From an uncultured Lachnospiraceae bacterium (GTDB taxonomy: Bacteria; Bacillota; Clostridia; Lachnospirales; Lachnospiraceae): DNA of 54,839 nt. The notes beneath the pieces were generated by a model that worked only from the letters and a program-made list of their open reading frames with translations, was not told the origin of the DNA and made no database searches. The position numbers and the translations under genes are program-made. Where the stretch lies: assembly GCA_947626365.1 (NCBI GenBank), contig CANQRW010000015.1, positions 1 through 54,839 on the forward strand, given 5' to 3'. The stretch's first letter is position 1; every line of letters starts with the position of its first letter. Shown here in pieces: positions 26,191-33,679 of the stretch.

Positions 26191-27063
26191 TTACACCTGC
26201 CGGTGTTCTTCACATGAACCGTCATCCGCGCCTCCTTCGCAGTCGAATTTCCCCTCCTCGGAAGAAACCCATTTCAGATATTCTCTTGACAAGAAGGCGC
26301 AAAAGTACGGAAATGTATAAATATTATCGCTGCATCCGATGTTCCCGGCCGTGAATTTTATACCGTACCGGATATCCGGATAATGATCGCTTTGAATCAG
26401 TGTTCGAAGAGATTTCGCCGTACCGCGCTTTGCCTTTACCTCCACCGGAAGAAGATTCTTCTGTGTTCTCACAAAAAAATCCTCCTCCAACGTAGAATCT
26501 TCTTTTTTATAATAATACAGATCATACCCGCATTTCGTCAGCGCTTCCCCCACGATACTTTCATATAAAGCCCCTTTGTAAACGCCAAGATTTCTGTTAA
26601 CCCGCAAATCTTCCTGCGCCTCTTCATCCAGCATGGCGACAAACAGACCCGTATCAAAAAAATAAATCTTATATTTTGCCTCATCATAGTTGCCGCGAAG
26701 GGGAAGTTCCGGATAATTGAGACAATAGCAGAGATTGACGATCCCGGCGTCCTTCAGCCACTCAATACATCCCCGATAATCTTTAAATCTGGCTCCCTTC
26801 GCAACCTTGGAAATCTGAAACTTCTTATTATCCTTCGCCAGCTGTATCGGAATATGCTCAAACACGTTGAGGATCCGTGCCTGATTCATCCCTTCGGCAT
26901 ATTTGCGAATATCCTCTCTGTAATCCTCCAGAAGCTGCCTCTGAATATCCAGCGTCCCTTCAAAGGTGCCTCTTGCGATATATTCCCGTATGACCGCCGG
27001 CATACCTCCCAGAATACAGTAATCCAGAAACAGCCTGCTACAAAAAAATGAGGGAGTTTTCAT
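26191..27063 (-). pseudogene. DUF4143 ATPase lacking its AAA domain
   Basis: The 290-residue frame starts just before LFLDYCILGGMPAVIREY, the beginning of the DUF4143 half of AAA+ ATPases of about 400 residues, and continues through KIYFFDTGLFVAML, GALYESIVGEAL and the nuclease-like LLPVEVKAKRGTAKSLR to the end. The N-terminal P-loop domain (about 150-200 residues) is missing: the frame upstream runs into the end of spoVAC, 37 nt away. The gene was therefore truncated, probably when sequence was joined to the spoVA operon. The C-terminal tail after the domain is acidic and unusual. Whether a shortened product is made is unknown. Confidence 0.8.
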
Positions 27064-27099
27064 CCTCTCATCACAAAATTTAAACGCCGATACCCTGCG

Positions 27100-27555
27100 T
27101 CAAAGAATTCCCGCTGCCTGTCCGATCCATTTTATCACTCCCAGCGCCCAGCTGGACAGGATTCCGAAGAGGATCACCGGCCCGGCGATGGTGAAGATCT
27201 TCACGCCGATGCCGTAAACCTGGCCCTCCGCACGGTACTCGATGGCCGGCGCCACCACGGAATTGGCGAAACCGGTGATGGGTACCAGGGCGCCGGCGCC
27301 GCCCCATTTCACGATCTTCGGATACAGGTTCAGGCCGGTCAGCAGAACGCTTGTAAGGATCAGCGCCAGAGTGTTCCAGGACGCCGCCGTCTGCTGGTCC
27401 ATGCCATAAACAGATTGAAGACAATTCATGACTGCCTGCCCCGCCGTACAGATGATTCCGCCGGTAATAAATGCCCGGAGCATATTCTTCCACAGGGGAT
27501 TTACCGGCGTCATCTCTTTCACATATGCATTGTAATCCTGTTTATTGATCTCCAT
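27100..27555 (-). CDS. spoVAC: Stage V sporulation protein AC
   Basis: This is a 151-residue membrane protein with the SpoVAC stretches NPLWKNMLRAFITGGIICT and KWGGAGALVPITGFANSVV; it is complete. SpoVAC forms the mechanosensitive Ca-DPA channel of the spore membrane. ATG at 27555 follows AAAGGAGACTGT. In relatives spoVAD follows directly; here a truncated ATPase follows 37 nt after the stop and spoVAD is 24 kb away. A GC-rich hairpin lies in the gap to spoVAB. Confidence 0.95.
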   Translation of the reverse strand: MEINKQDYNAYVKEMTPVNPLWKNMLRAFITGGIICTAGQAVMNCLQSVYGMDQQTAASWNTLALILTSVLLTGLNLYPKIVKWGGAGALVPITGFANSVVAPAIEYRAEGQVYGIGVKIFTIAGPVILFGILSSWALGVIKWIGQAAGIL

Positions 27556-27569
27556 ACAGTCTCCTTTCG

Positions 27570-27595
27570 GCAGGCGCCCTTCGGGCCGCCTGCCC
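27570..27595 (-). other. Hairpin between spoVAB and spoVAC
   Basis: GGCAGGCG and CGCCTGCC enclose a self-complementary GCCC/GGGC centre, forming a stable hairpin of about 12 bp just before the spoVAC ribosome binding site. No U-run follows, so it is more likely an mRNA element than a terminator. Confidence 0.5.
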
Positions 27596-27631
27596 CTTTG
27601 TTATCTTTCATTCATCAGATTTCCGGCGTCC

Positions 27632-28162
27632 TCAGGGCGTCATGCGCCCGATTCCCCTGGAAAAATACAGAAGCGCCCCCGCCATCTTTCCCAGGGCAAT
27701 TCCCAGCACCACATACTGAAATCCCACCGCCAGATGGATTCTCCGATTCATAACCGGAAGAGCCTTGGCCGTCTCCGCCAGGGACATGATGAGACAGCCC
27801 ACGAATACGCCTGCTGCCAGTCCGAAACCCGCCAGAGAGACGAAAGGCCCCCAAACCATCAGTCCTTCTGCCAGCCATCCTATTCCGCCTGACGCCTGCC
27901 GGAGACTCTGCCCCGCTCCTTTCTGTGCCAGCAGCCGCGCGCCTGCGGAAGCCAGCGGAAACTCATAGATATCCAGCACATTTCCCACGGCTCCCCCCAG
28001 GATGATCAGCGTCTCATACAGCATGATGTGACCTCTGGTTTTCGTCTTTCCGATCAGTCTGGGAAACACGCCGATGATCGCCAGAAAAGCAAACACGCCG
28101 GCAGCTATGATTCCGCCGGCGCAAAGACCGATAAATCCCAGAAACAGCTGCTTAAGTAACAT
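27632..28162 (-). CDS. spoVAB: Stage V sporulation protein AB
   Basis: This is a membrane protein of about 176 residues with the SpoVAB N-terminus QLFLGFIGLCAGGIIAAGVF and FPRLIGKTKT, and the later GCLIMSLAETAKALPVMNRR. It is longer than typical SpoVAB (about 140); the excess appears as an Ala/Gly/Gln-rich stretch at about residues 75-105. Start is ambiguous between ATG 28168 (ribosome site too close) and 28162 (preferred). It overlaps the end of spoVAA by about 11 nt. Confidence 0.9.
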   Translation of the reverse strand: MLLKQLFLGFIGLCAGGIIAAGVFAFLAIIGVFPRLIGKTKTRGHIMLYETLIILGGAVGNVLDIYEFPLASAGARLLAQKGAGQSLRQASGGIGWLAEGLMVWGPFVSLAGFGLAAGVFVGCLIMSLAETAKALPVMNRRIHLAVGFQYVVLGIALGKMAGALLYFSRGIGRMTP

Positions 28163-28781
28163 CCACATCCGACTCCTTCCTTCCGTCGTTCTGAATCAGC
28201 GTCTTGGAAATATTATCCTCATAAAGCCGCATCTCCACCTCCAGAGGCGTCGGGTCCGTGTTCAGCTTCCACACGGCGAAATGATTGAAAAACACAAGGA
28301 TTCCCAGCGCCAGGCCGATGGAATAAGACAGCTCCAGTATGGAAAAATGTCCCGGTTCCTGCCCCAGCGCCATCCGATAGAGCTCCGCAAACACCTCATT
28401 GACACTGGCATCATTATTGAACGTCATGATGGCAAATGCCGCTCCGCAGAAGCTGACGGCAGCCACCGCCAGTGCCTTCAGCCATTTCCCCGTCTTGCCG
28501 GGCTGCTTACGCGGCCTTTTGTAATCTATGATGAAATCCGTCTCTCCCACATTGTTCACCTGGATAGAAGGGTCCATCTCCGTGATTTTCCGGATTACAT
28601 CCAGAACGCTCTCCACGTACCGCTTATCCCGGTCTTCATGAATGTTCCGAATCTTCAGCGCGCCGCATTTGGCCAGAACTGCCGGATCATCGGAATAAAG
28701 TTCCGCCACATCCTTAAGCTTTACTTCTTTCTCATGGACCTCCGTAATCTGAGCCAGCTTCAGATACAACGTCCTGCTCAT
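28152..28781 (-). CDS. spoVAA: Stage V sporulation protein AA
   Basis: This is a 209-residue protein with an N-terminal soluble part (residues 1-115, LYLKLAQITEVHEKEVKLKD) and two C-terminal membrane helices, as in SpoVAA. Family motifs include AVLAKCGALKI and TPLEVEMRLYEDN. Start at ATG 28781, which overlaps the stop of the preceding small gene (ATGA); the frame upstream is an artefact of that overlap. It is part of the forespore Ca-DPA transport operon. Confidence 0.92.
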   Translation of the reverse strand: MSRTLYLKLAQITEVHEKEVKLKDVAELYSDDPAVLAKCGALKIRNIHEDRDKRYVESVLDVIRKITEMDPSIQVNNVGETDFIIDYKRPRKQPGKTGKWLKALAVAAVSFCGAAFAIMTFNNDASVNEVFAELYRMALGQEPGHFSILELSYSIGLALGILVFFNHFAVWKLNTDPTPLEVEMRLYEDNISKTLIQNDGRKESDVDVT

Positions 28782-29041
28782 AGAAAGATCATCCCCTCTG
28801 CCGGACCTGCGGCCATTGGTTCTGCCGCCTCCCACACACAGCCCGCATATTCTCCTACGGTTTCGCCCTCGGCCAGAGTGCATATCCCCGCAGGCAGCGC
28901 CTGCTCCAGCCGCACCAGCATGCCTCCCACATAGGGTTCTCTGTTCCGGCATATCACATACAGGTAGGCGGATGCGCCGACCATAAGCGCCAGCGCCGTC
29001 GCCAGCAGAAGATACGTCCATTTATTTTTCAGAAACTCCAT
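28778..29041 (-). CDS. Small membrane-anchored protein heading the spoVA operon
   Basis: This is an 87-residue protein with one membrane helix at about residues 8-28 (TYLLLATALALMVGASAYLY) and an acidic soluble tail rich in Gly, Ala and Glu. I do not recognise its family. It lies between sigF and spoVAA, overlaps spoVAA by 4 nt and is preceded by a sigma-G-like promoter 33 nt upstream, so it should be made in the forespore together with the SpoVA channel. A role in Ca-DPA transport or SpoVA assembly is inferred from context only. Confidence 0.7.
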   Translation of the reverse strand: MEFLKNKWTYLLLATALALMVGASAYLYVICRNREPYVGGMLVRLEQALPAGICTLAEGETVGEYAGCVWEAAEPMAAGPAEGMIFL

Positions 29042-29073
29042 ACTCTCTCACTTCCTCTCCGGCAATGTAAGAT

Positions 29074-29102
29074 TAGTATGGGCGGATTTCCGTTTTCTAT
29101 TC
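29074..29102 (-). promoter_or_regulatory. Sigma-G/sigma-F-type forespore promoter of the spoVA operon
   Basis: On the minus strand GAATA (29098-29102), a 17-nt spacer and CATACTA (29074-29080) match the Bacillus sigma-G consensus (GHATR and CATnHTA). It lies in the 113-nt gap after sigF. Bacillus spoVA is known to be sigma-G dependent, which supports the assignment. Confidence 0.75.
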
Positions 29103-29154
29103 CCGATGATTTCCGGCCGCGGCGGATACCTTCCATTTATTTTTTATACGGATT

Positions 29155-29868
29155 TCAAAAATGCTCCCGCATCTGTCTCAAAATTTTCTTTTCCAAACGC
29201 GACACCTGCACCTGGGAGATTCCCAAGGCCTCCGCCACCTGAGTCTGGGTTTGGTTCTCAAAATATCTGCGGATAATAATGGTCCGCTCTTTTTCCCCCA
29301 GTTCCTCGATCAGACTCCGAAGGACCATATGGTTTAACAGCTTTTCCTGGCTTTCGTCCTGATCCTCGATCTTGTCCATCAGCATAAGACCGGGCTCGTC
29401 CCCTTTGCTGACCGGCTTATACAGAGACTCCACCTCTGCCCCCGCTTCTATGGAAGCAGCCACTTCCTCCTTGCTGACGCCTATCTGCCCGGCTATCTCC
29501 TCCACCGTTGGTTCCCGGCCATAATCGGAGGTCAGTTTCTCCCGGACCATCCTCACTTTCATTCCCATCTCCTTCACGGAACGGCTCACCTTAATCATGC
29601 CGTCGTCCCGCAAAAAGCGCTTGATCTCTCCGGTGATCATAGGCACCGCATAAGTAGAAAAACGTACCTCATACGTCAGATCAAATTTATCGATTGCCTT
29701 CATGAGTCCGATGCTGCCAATCTGAAACAGGTCCTCCATGTCGTATCCCCGGCCCGAAAATCTCCTTACAATACTCCAGACCAGCCCCATGTTGTCGAAC
29801 ACAAGCTGGTCCCGGGCCCCTTTATCTCCCTGGTGCGCCCTGGTCATAAGCACCATCGTCTCATCCAT
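29155..29868 (-). CDS. sigF: Sporulation sigma factor F
   Basis: This is a sigma-70 family factor of about 237 residues: region 2 with DMEDLFQIGSIGLMKAIDKFD and RFSTYAVPMITGEIKRFLRDD, region 3 (REPTVEEIAGQIG), and region 4 (QTQTQVAEALGISQVQVSRLEKKIL in part). It is the first forespore-specific sigma factor, held by SpoIIAB until SpoIIAA is dephosphorylated. Start preferred at ATG 29868, 4 nt after spoIIAB with GGTGAGGG upstream; a TTG at 29883 would overlap spoIIAB and has no ribosome site. Confidence 0.96.
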   Translation of the reverse strand: MDETMVLMTRAHQGDKGARDQLVFDNMGLVWSIVRRFSGRGYDMEDLFQIGSIGLMKAIDKFDLTYEVRFSTYAVPMITGEIKRFLRDDGMIKVSRSVKEMGMKVRMVREKLTSDYGREPTVEEIAGQIGVSKEEVAASIEAGAEVESLYKPVSKGDEPGLMLMDKIEDQDESQEKLLNHMVLRSLIEELGEKERTIIIRRYFENQTQTQVAEALGISQVQVSRLEKKILRQMREHF

Positions 29869-29872
29869 GCCC

Positions 29873-30343
29873 TCACCTGCCAATCAGTTTTTTCATGGTC
29901 ACCTCGGTTCCTTCCCCCACCAGGGACCGAACCTGAACCTGATCCATAAGGGCCTCCATGAAGGCAAATCCCATACCGGAGCGTTCACCGGTGCAGTCGG
30001 TGGTGTACATAGGCTCCCTGGCCTTTGCGATATCGGGAATTCCTACGCCCTCGTCACGCACTGACACCGTCAGCTCCTTTCCCCGCACGGAGGCCTCTAT
30101 GTAGATGGTTCCCGGCCCGCAGCGGTAACCATGGATCACCGCGTTGGTCACCGCCTCGGAAACCGCCGTCTTCACATCATCGATTTCCTCCAGAGTCGGG
30201 TCCAGGCGGCTGGCAAACACCGCCACTACCACCCGGGCAAACTCCTCGTTGCGGGAATGGCTCTCGATCTCCAGCCGCATGGTCTCCGCCATGGAATCCG
30301 CTCCTCCGCATTTTCCAGTTCTCATCTCCCTGTCCTGTCCCAT
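29873..30343 (-). CDS. spoIIAB: Anti-sigma F factor / serine kinase
   Basis: This is a 156-residue GHKL kinase with the N-box EAVTNAVIHGY, DEGVGIPD and the lid ERSGMGFAFM. It binds and inhibits sigma F and phosphorylates SpoIIAA. The ATG at 30343 has a good ribosome site (GGAGG) and overlaps the spoIIAA stop by 1 nt. It adds about 17 residues before the conserved MRLEIESHSRNEEFARV, so an internal ATG (about 30292) is possible. Confidence 0.95.
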   Translation of the reverse strand: MGQDREMRTGKCGGADSMAETMRLEIESHSRNEEFARVVVAVFASRLDPTLEEIDDVKTAVSEAVTNAVIHGYRCGPGTIYIEASVRGKELTVSVRDEGVGIPDIAKAREPMYTTDCTGERSGMGFAFMEALMDQVQVRSLVGEGTEVTMKKLIGR

Positions 30344-30696
30344 TATTTCTTTCCTCCTTCTGCTATGGCTGCCTCTTTGGTATCGTACCGGTCCACCAGC
30401 TTCATCACGCCGCCGATGGATAAAAGCCTCGCGATCTGCGCCCTGGCGCCGTAGATAGCCACGGTTCCCCCGCTGCGCTGCATCTGTTTGTATCGGTTCA
30501 GCAGGATTCCGATTCCTGTGGAATCCATAAACACCGTCTTGGAAAAATCAAACACAATCCTGGAAATATAATTTTCCTCCAGCAGCAGATCTGTCTCGTA
30601 CCTGAGACTTCTGGAATTGTGATGGTCCAATTCCTTCGGCAGATGGATCACCAGCACCCTTCCCCTGGCTTCATATAAAAACGCGGTATCATTCAT
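30343..30696 (-). CDS. spoIIAA: Anti-sigma F factor antagonist
   Basis: This is a 117-residue STAS-domain protein. The phosphorylated serine is Ser59 in FMDSTGIGILLNRYK. Dephosphorylated SpoIIAA releases sigma F from SpoIIAB. Start at ATG 30696 after AAAGGAGAG; the frame is open far upstream, but that part overlaps the terminator and the previous gene. No sigma-H or Spo0A box is obvious in the 100-nt gap, which holds a hairpin and the dispersed tag. Confidence 0.95.
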   Translation of the reverse strand: MNDTAFLYEARGRVLVIHLPKELDHHNSRSLRYETDLLLEENYISRIVFDFSKTVFMDSTGIGILLNRYKQMQRSGGTVAIYGARAQIARLLSIGGVMKLVDRYDTKEAAIAEGGKK

Positions 30697-30716
30697 CCTT
30701 TTTTCTCTCCTTTCCC

Positions 30717-30735
30717 GCATACTGACGTAATACAA
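30717..30735 (+). repeat. Dispersed tag, copy 3
   Basis: GCATACTGACGTAATAC occurs on the plus strand, directly beside the hairpin at 30739-30774. On the minus strand, in which the genes run, it follows the hairpin and its short U-run. Confidence 0.85.
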
Positions 30736-30738
30736 ATA

Positions 30739-30774
30739 AAGACACCACGAATCAAATATCTTTCGTAGTGTCTT
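30739..30774 (-). terminator. Terminator after the TPR gene
   Basis: A 12-bp stem, AAGACACCACGA with TCGTAGTGTCTT (one G-U on the minus-strand RNA) and a 12-nt loop, is followed by TTTATTTG in the minus direction. It separates the TPR operon from spoIIAA. Confidence 0.75.
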
Positions 30775-30796
30775 ATCTGATCTTCTGCTTCTTCTG

Positions 30797-32101
30797 TTAA
30801 TACCCTCTTGTCTCCCTGGCAAGCGCAGCCAGTTCCGAATCCGGATATCCGACAATAACCTGGCCAAACAGCTCATTGGCCTGATCCTCCTCGCCTCTTG
30901 CGTGATAGACCATAGCCATATCATAGATTACCTGGACATTGTCGGGATGGATTGCCAGGCTCTTCTGATAGTAAACCAGGGCCTGATCCGTATTGCCTGC
31001 ATCCCTGGCCCGGTTCCCCAGTTCCGCCAGCACCTGATATCCGTTGGCCTCCATGTCCGTCCTGATATCGGCAATGACGGTCTGAATCCCCTCATCCGTA
31101 ATCGCCGAGGCATCCAGATCGGAATACAGTTCCACCGCCGTCTGGAAATCATCGGCCCGATACGCCTGAAGAATGGCTATGAGGCGCTGATACTGGCTCA
31201 GCATGCCTCCGTTCTCATCTATAATCGACTGGAGCCTGGCGTCTGCCGCCTCTTTTTCTTCCTGAAGAGCAGCCGCGTCAGCCTCCAGACCGTCAATCTC
31301 AATGTTTCTCTGGTTTACCTGCTCCAAAACCTGCGTCAGCTCCTGATTATGCTCCGCCTGGAGCTGCTGTTCCCTGGCCGGCATAACCAGAAAAAAAATA
31401 ACCGCTGCGCCCATCAGCAGACCGGCGGCAATATTGATAATCGTCAGCCAGCCCGTAGTCTCCTTGTAAGTAGGCGGCAGGATTACGTCGTCGTCCTGCA
31501 TCTCCCTGTGGGAAAATGCCGTCAGAAGCTTTTTCCGCTCCACATCTCCCTGGCGCGTGTTCCGCTTGACGACAGACATATACCGGGATGCCCTGGGATT
31601 GTTCTTGTCAATCTGCAGTACCTTGTACAGAGACTGCCCCGCTTTGGTGTATTCCTCCCTGCCGATATAAAGAAGGGCCAGAAGCATATGGGCCTTGATG
31701 TAATTGGGCTTATGCTCCACCACCCGCCTTAGCTGCAGAATCGCCAGATCGGAATTATCTGTCTGGGCGTACTGAACCGCCTGATTATATTTCCGGATAT
31801 GAACACTTTCATCCTCCAGCTGTCCGGGTTTTCCCTGAATTTCCTCCAGATAGTCCAGCGCTCTGTTGTCCTGAGGCCGCAGGTTGGAGCTGACCACCCA
31901 CTGGACCAGAGCCTCCGCCGTCTCGCCGGCCTCATAATAGATCAGGCCCAGCAAATTTCGGGCGTCGATATTGTATTTATCAAAATGAAGACTTTTCTTC
32001 AGGCACTGCGCCGCGCCTGTCAAATCACGTATCTGCGCCTTTTCCAGCCCCGCGTTGTAAAACGCGTTGGAAATCCGGCGGCATCTCTTTGCGTAATCCA
32101 T
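30797..32101 (-). CDS. TPR-repeat membrane protein with coiled coil
   Basis: This is a 434-residue protein. TPR-like repeats span about residues 10-165 (LKKSLHFDKYNIDARNLLGL, AHMLLALLYIGREEYTKAG), then a single membrane helix at about 220-243, a coiled coil (QAEHNQELTQVLEQVNQRNI, about 250-300) and more TPRs to the end (LVYYQKSLAIHPDNVQVIYD). It probably scaffolds a membrane complex. Gene order folC, small peptide, TPR, spoIIAA suggests one long operon. Precise function is not recognised. Confidence 0.85.
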   Translation of the reverse strand: MDYAKRCRRISNAFYNAGLEKAQIRDLTGAAQCLKKSLHFDKYNIDARNLLGLIYYEAGETAEALVQWVVSSNLRPQDNRALDYLEEIQGKPGQLEDESVHIRKYNQAVQYAQTDNSDLAILQLRRVVEHKPNYIKAHMLLALLYIGREEYTKAGQSLYKVLQIDKNNPRASRYMSVVKRNTRQGDVERKKLLTAFSHREMQDDDVILPPTYKETTGWLTIINIAAGLLMGAAVIFFLVMPAREQQLQAEHNQELTQVLEQVNQRNIEIDGLEADAAALQEEKEAADARLQSIIDENGGMLSQYQRLIAILQAYRADDFQTAVELYSDLDASAITDEGIQTVIADIRTDMEANGYQVLAELGNRARDAGNTDQALVYYQKSLAIHPDNVQVIYDMAMVYHARGEEDQANELFGQVIVGYPDSELAALARETRGY

Positions 32102-32105
32102 GAGT

Positions 32106-32252
32106 CTACTCTTTTCTCTCCTGGCTTTCTTCCACCATCTTCATCAAAATATCCGTCATATCGGTCAGATCCATATTCATGACGGCATCCTCGATCTGTT
32201 CCACCTCAAGACTGGGCTTAAACTGCTCCAGTTCTTTTTCAAAATCGATCAT
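32106..32252 (-). CDS. 48-residue acidic small protein between folC and the TPR gene
   Basis: The small gene begins MIDFEKELEQFKPSLEVEQ and ends MVEESQERKE. It is strongly acidic and Met-rich, predicted helical, with no membrane segment. Its ATG at 32252 stands 8 nt after a strong AAGGAGG inside the end of folC (14-nt overlap), and its stop is 4 nt before the TPR start, so it is tightly coupled on both sides. I do not recognise a family; it may be a partner of the TPR protein. Confidence 0.7.
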   Translation of the reverse strand: MIDFEKELEQFKPSLEVEQIEDAVMNMDLTDMTDILMKMVEESQERKE

Positions 32253-33555
32253 GGTCCTGTTCCTCCTTAAGCAGACTCATCACATTGCCGATCAGATACA
32301 GAGAACCGGCACAGAAGGCAAGTCCTTCCCCTTTATGATCCAGGAAATCCCTCCATGCCTCTTCCACCGTATCAAATGCCTCTACCGGACAATCAAGCTC
32401 CTGCCTGAATTCTTCCGCCAGTTCTTCAGCTCCGGCGCTCCGGCTGGAGTCCACATGGGCAATGGTTACCCGCTGAACCCGGATACCCCGGCACAGATCC
32501 CGGATCATCTTCCCATGGGCCTTATCGGACATGGCTCCAAACATAAGAGATACCGGCCGGCCTGTCTCCTGCTGCAGTCTGCAGATGGTAGCCGACAGCG
32601 CCTGAATGCCTCCCTCATTGTGGGCCCCGTCCAGGTACACTCCGGGAAGAACCTCCTCCATGCGTCCCGGCCAATAACTGCAGCGGATACCTCTTACCAC
32701 GTCCTCTGCCGACAGCCACGCAATACGGCGGCTGCGCAGCACTCCCACGGCCCGGACGGCGACGGTTACATTCATCATCTGATACTCTGCCTGGGAAGGT
32801 ATGGTCACCACCACCTGTCCTCCGTCTGTCGTCCGAATGGCAATCCGCGGCTCCCCGTTATCCCTTCCCAGAAACGTATAATCCTTTCTGCTCACCGGAT
32901 AGGCGGGACAGCCCAGCAGCTCCGCCCTGTGTTCAATCACCGGAAGGCTCTCCGGACAGTTGGCATCATAGACTGCCGGCACTCCCTCTTTCATGATACC
33001 GGCCTTCTCCCCGGCAATCTCCGCCAGGGTGTTGCCCAGATACTGCATATGATCCATACTGAGAGATGTAAGCACCGTCAGCACCGGCTTCCGGATTACA
33101 TTGGTCACATCCAGCCGTCCGCCCAGGCCGGTCTCCAGAATCACAAAATCCGGTCCCGCCTTTCGGAAGATTACCATAGACATATAAAACAGGAACTCAA
33201 AATAGGTCGGCGGATTCAATCCCGCAGACGTCATCCTGTCCGCCAATGCCTTTACCTGCTCGAAGGCCTGTCCGAACTCCTCCTCTGAAACCATCTCCCC
33301 ATCTACAAGAAACCTTTCCCTGACAGTCTCAAGATGAGGCGAGATAAATGTCCCTACGGAAAAACCGGCTTCATGGAGCATGGACGTCAGATAGGAGCAC
33401 ACCGACCCCTTGCCGTTGGTTCCGGCCACATGAATAATGCGCATGGCGTCATCCGGGTTGTCCATGGTTTCCAGATACCGGCGTACATCCGCCAGACTGT
33501 TCTTTTTGTCTGCCCACATGGGGATATTGTTCAGATATTCTTCAATTTCCTTCAT
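32239..33555 (-). CDS. folC: Folylpolyglutamate / dihydrofolate synthase
   Basis: This is a 438-residue Mur-ligase-like enzyme. The P-loop is HVAGTNGKGSVCSYL (about 43-57), followed by SPHLETVRERFLVDG, ETGLGGRLDVTNV and LDGAHNEGGIQAL. It adds glutamate to folates, and in many bacteria also makes dihydrofolate from dihydropteroate. It follows valS by 124 nt, a common pairing in Clostridia. Confidence 0.96.
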   Translation of the reverse strand: MKEIEEYLNNIPMWADKKNSLADVRRYLETMDNPDDAMRIIHVAGTNGKGSVCSYLTSMLHEAGFSVGTFISPHLETVRERFLVDGEMVSEEEFGQAFEQVKALADRMTSAGLNPPTYFEFLFYMSMVIFRKAGPDFVILETGLGGRLDVTNVIRKPVLTVLTSLSMDHMQYLGNTLAEIAGEKAGIMKEGVPAVYDANCPESLPVIEHRAELLGCPAYPVSRKDYTFLGRDNGEPRIAIRTTDGGQVVVTIPSQAEYQMMNVTVAVRAVGVLRSRRIAWLSAEDVVRGIRCSYWPGRMEEVLPGVYLDGAHNEGGIQALSATICRLQQETGRPVSLMFGAMSDKAHGKMIRDLCRGIRVQRVTIAHVDSSRSAGAEELAEEFRQELDCPVEAFDTVEEAWRDFLDHKGEGLAFCAGSLYLIGNVMSLLKEEQDHDRF

Positions 33556-33679
33556 ACGTAAACATTATAATATATTTGCTATTTCATGCCAACAGTTATT
33601 TTTCGCACAATACGACAAGGACCGCCTTCGTCATAGCCGGCCCGGGCGGCATTCTGCCCAGCCCGGGCCGCAAAACTCA

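Noticed and set aside
30697-30796. Sigma-H or Spo0A site upstream of spoIIAA
   Set aside because: I looked for the expected AGGA...GAAT and TGTCGAA elements and found none; only the hairpin and the tag are present.
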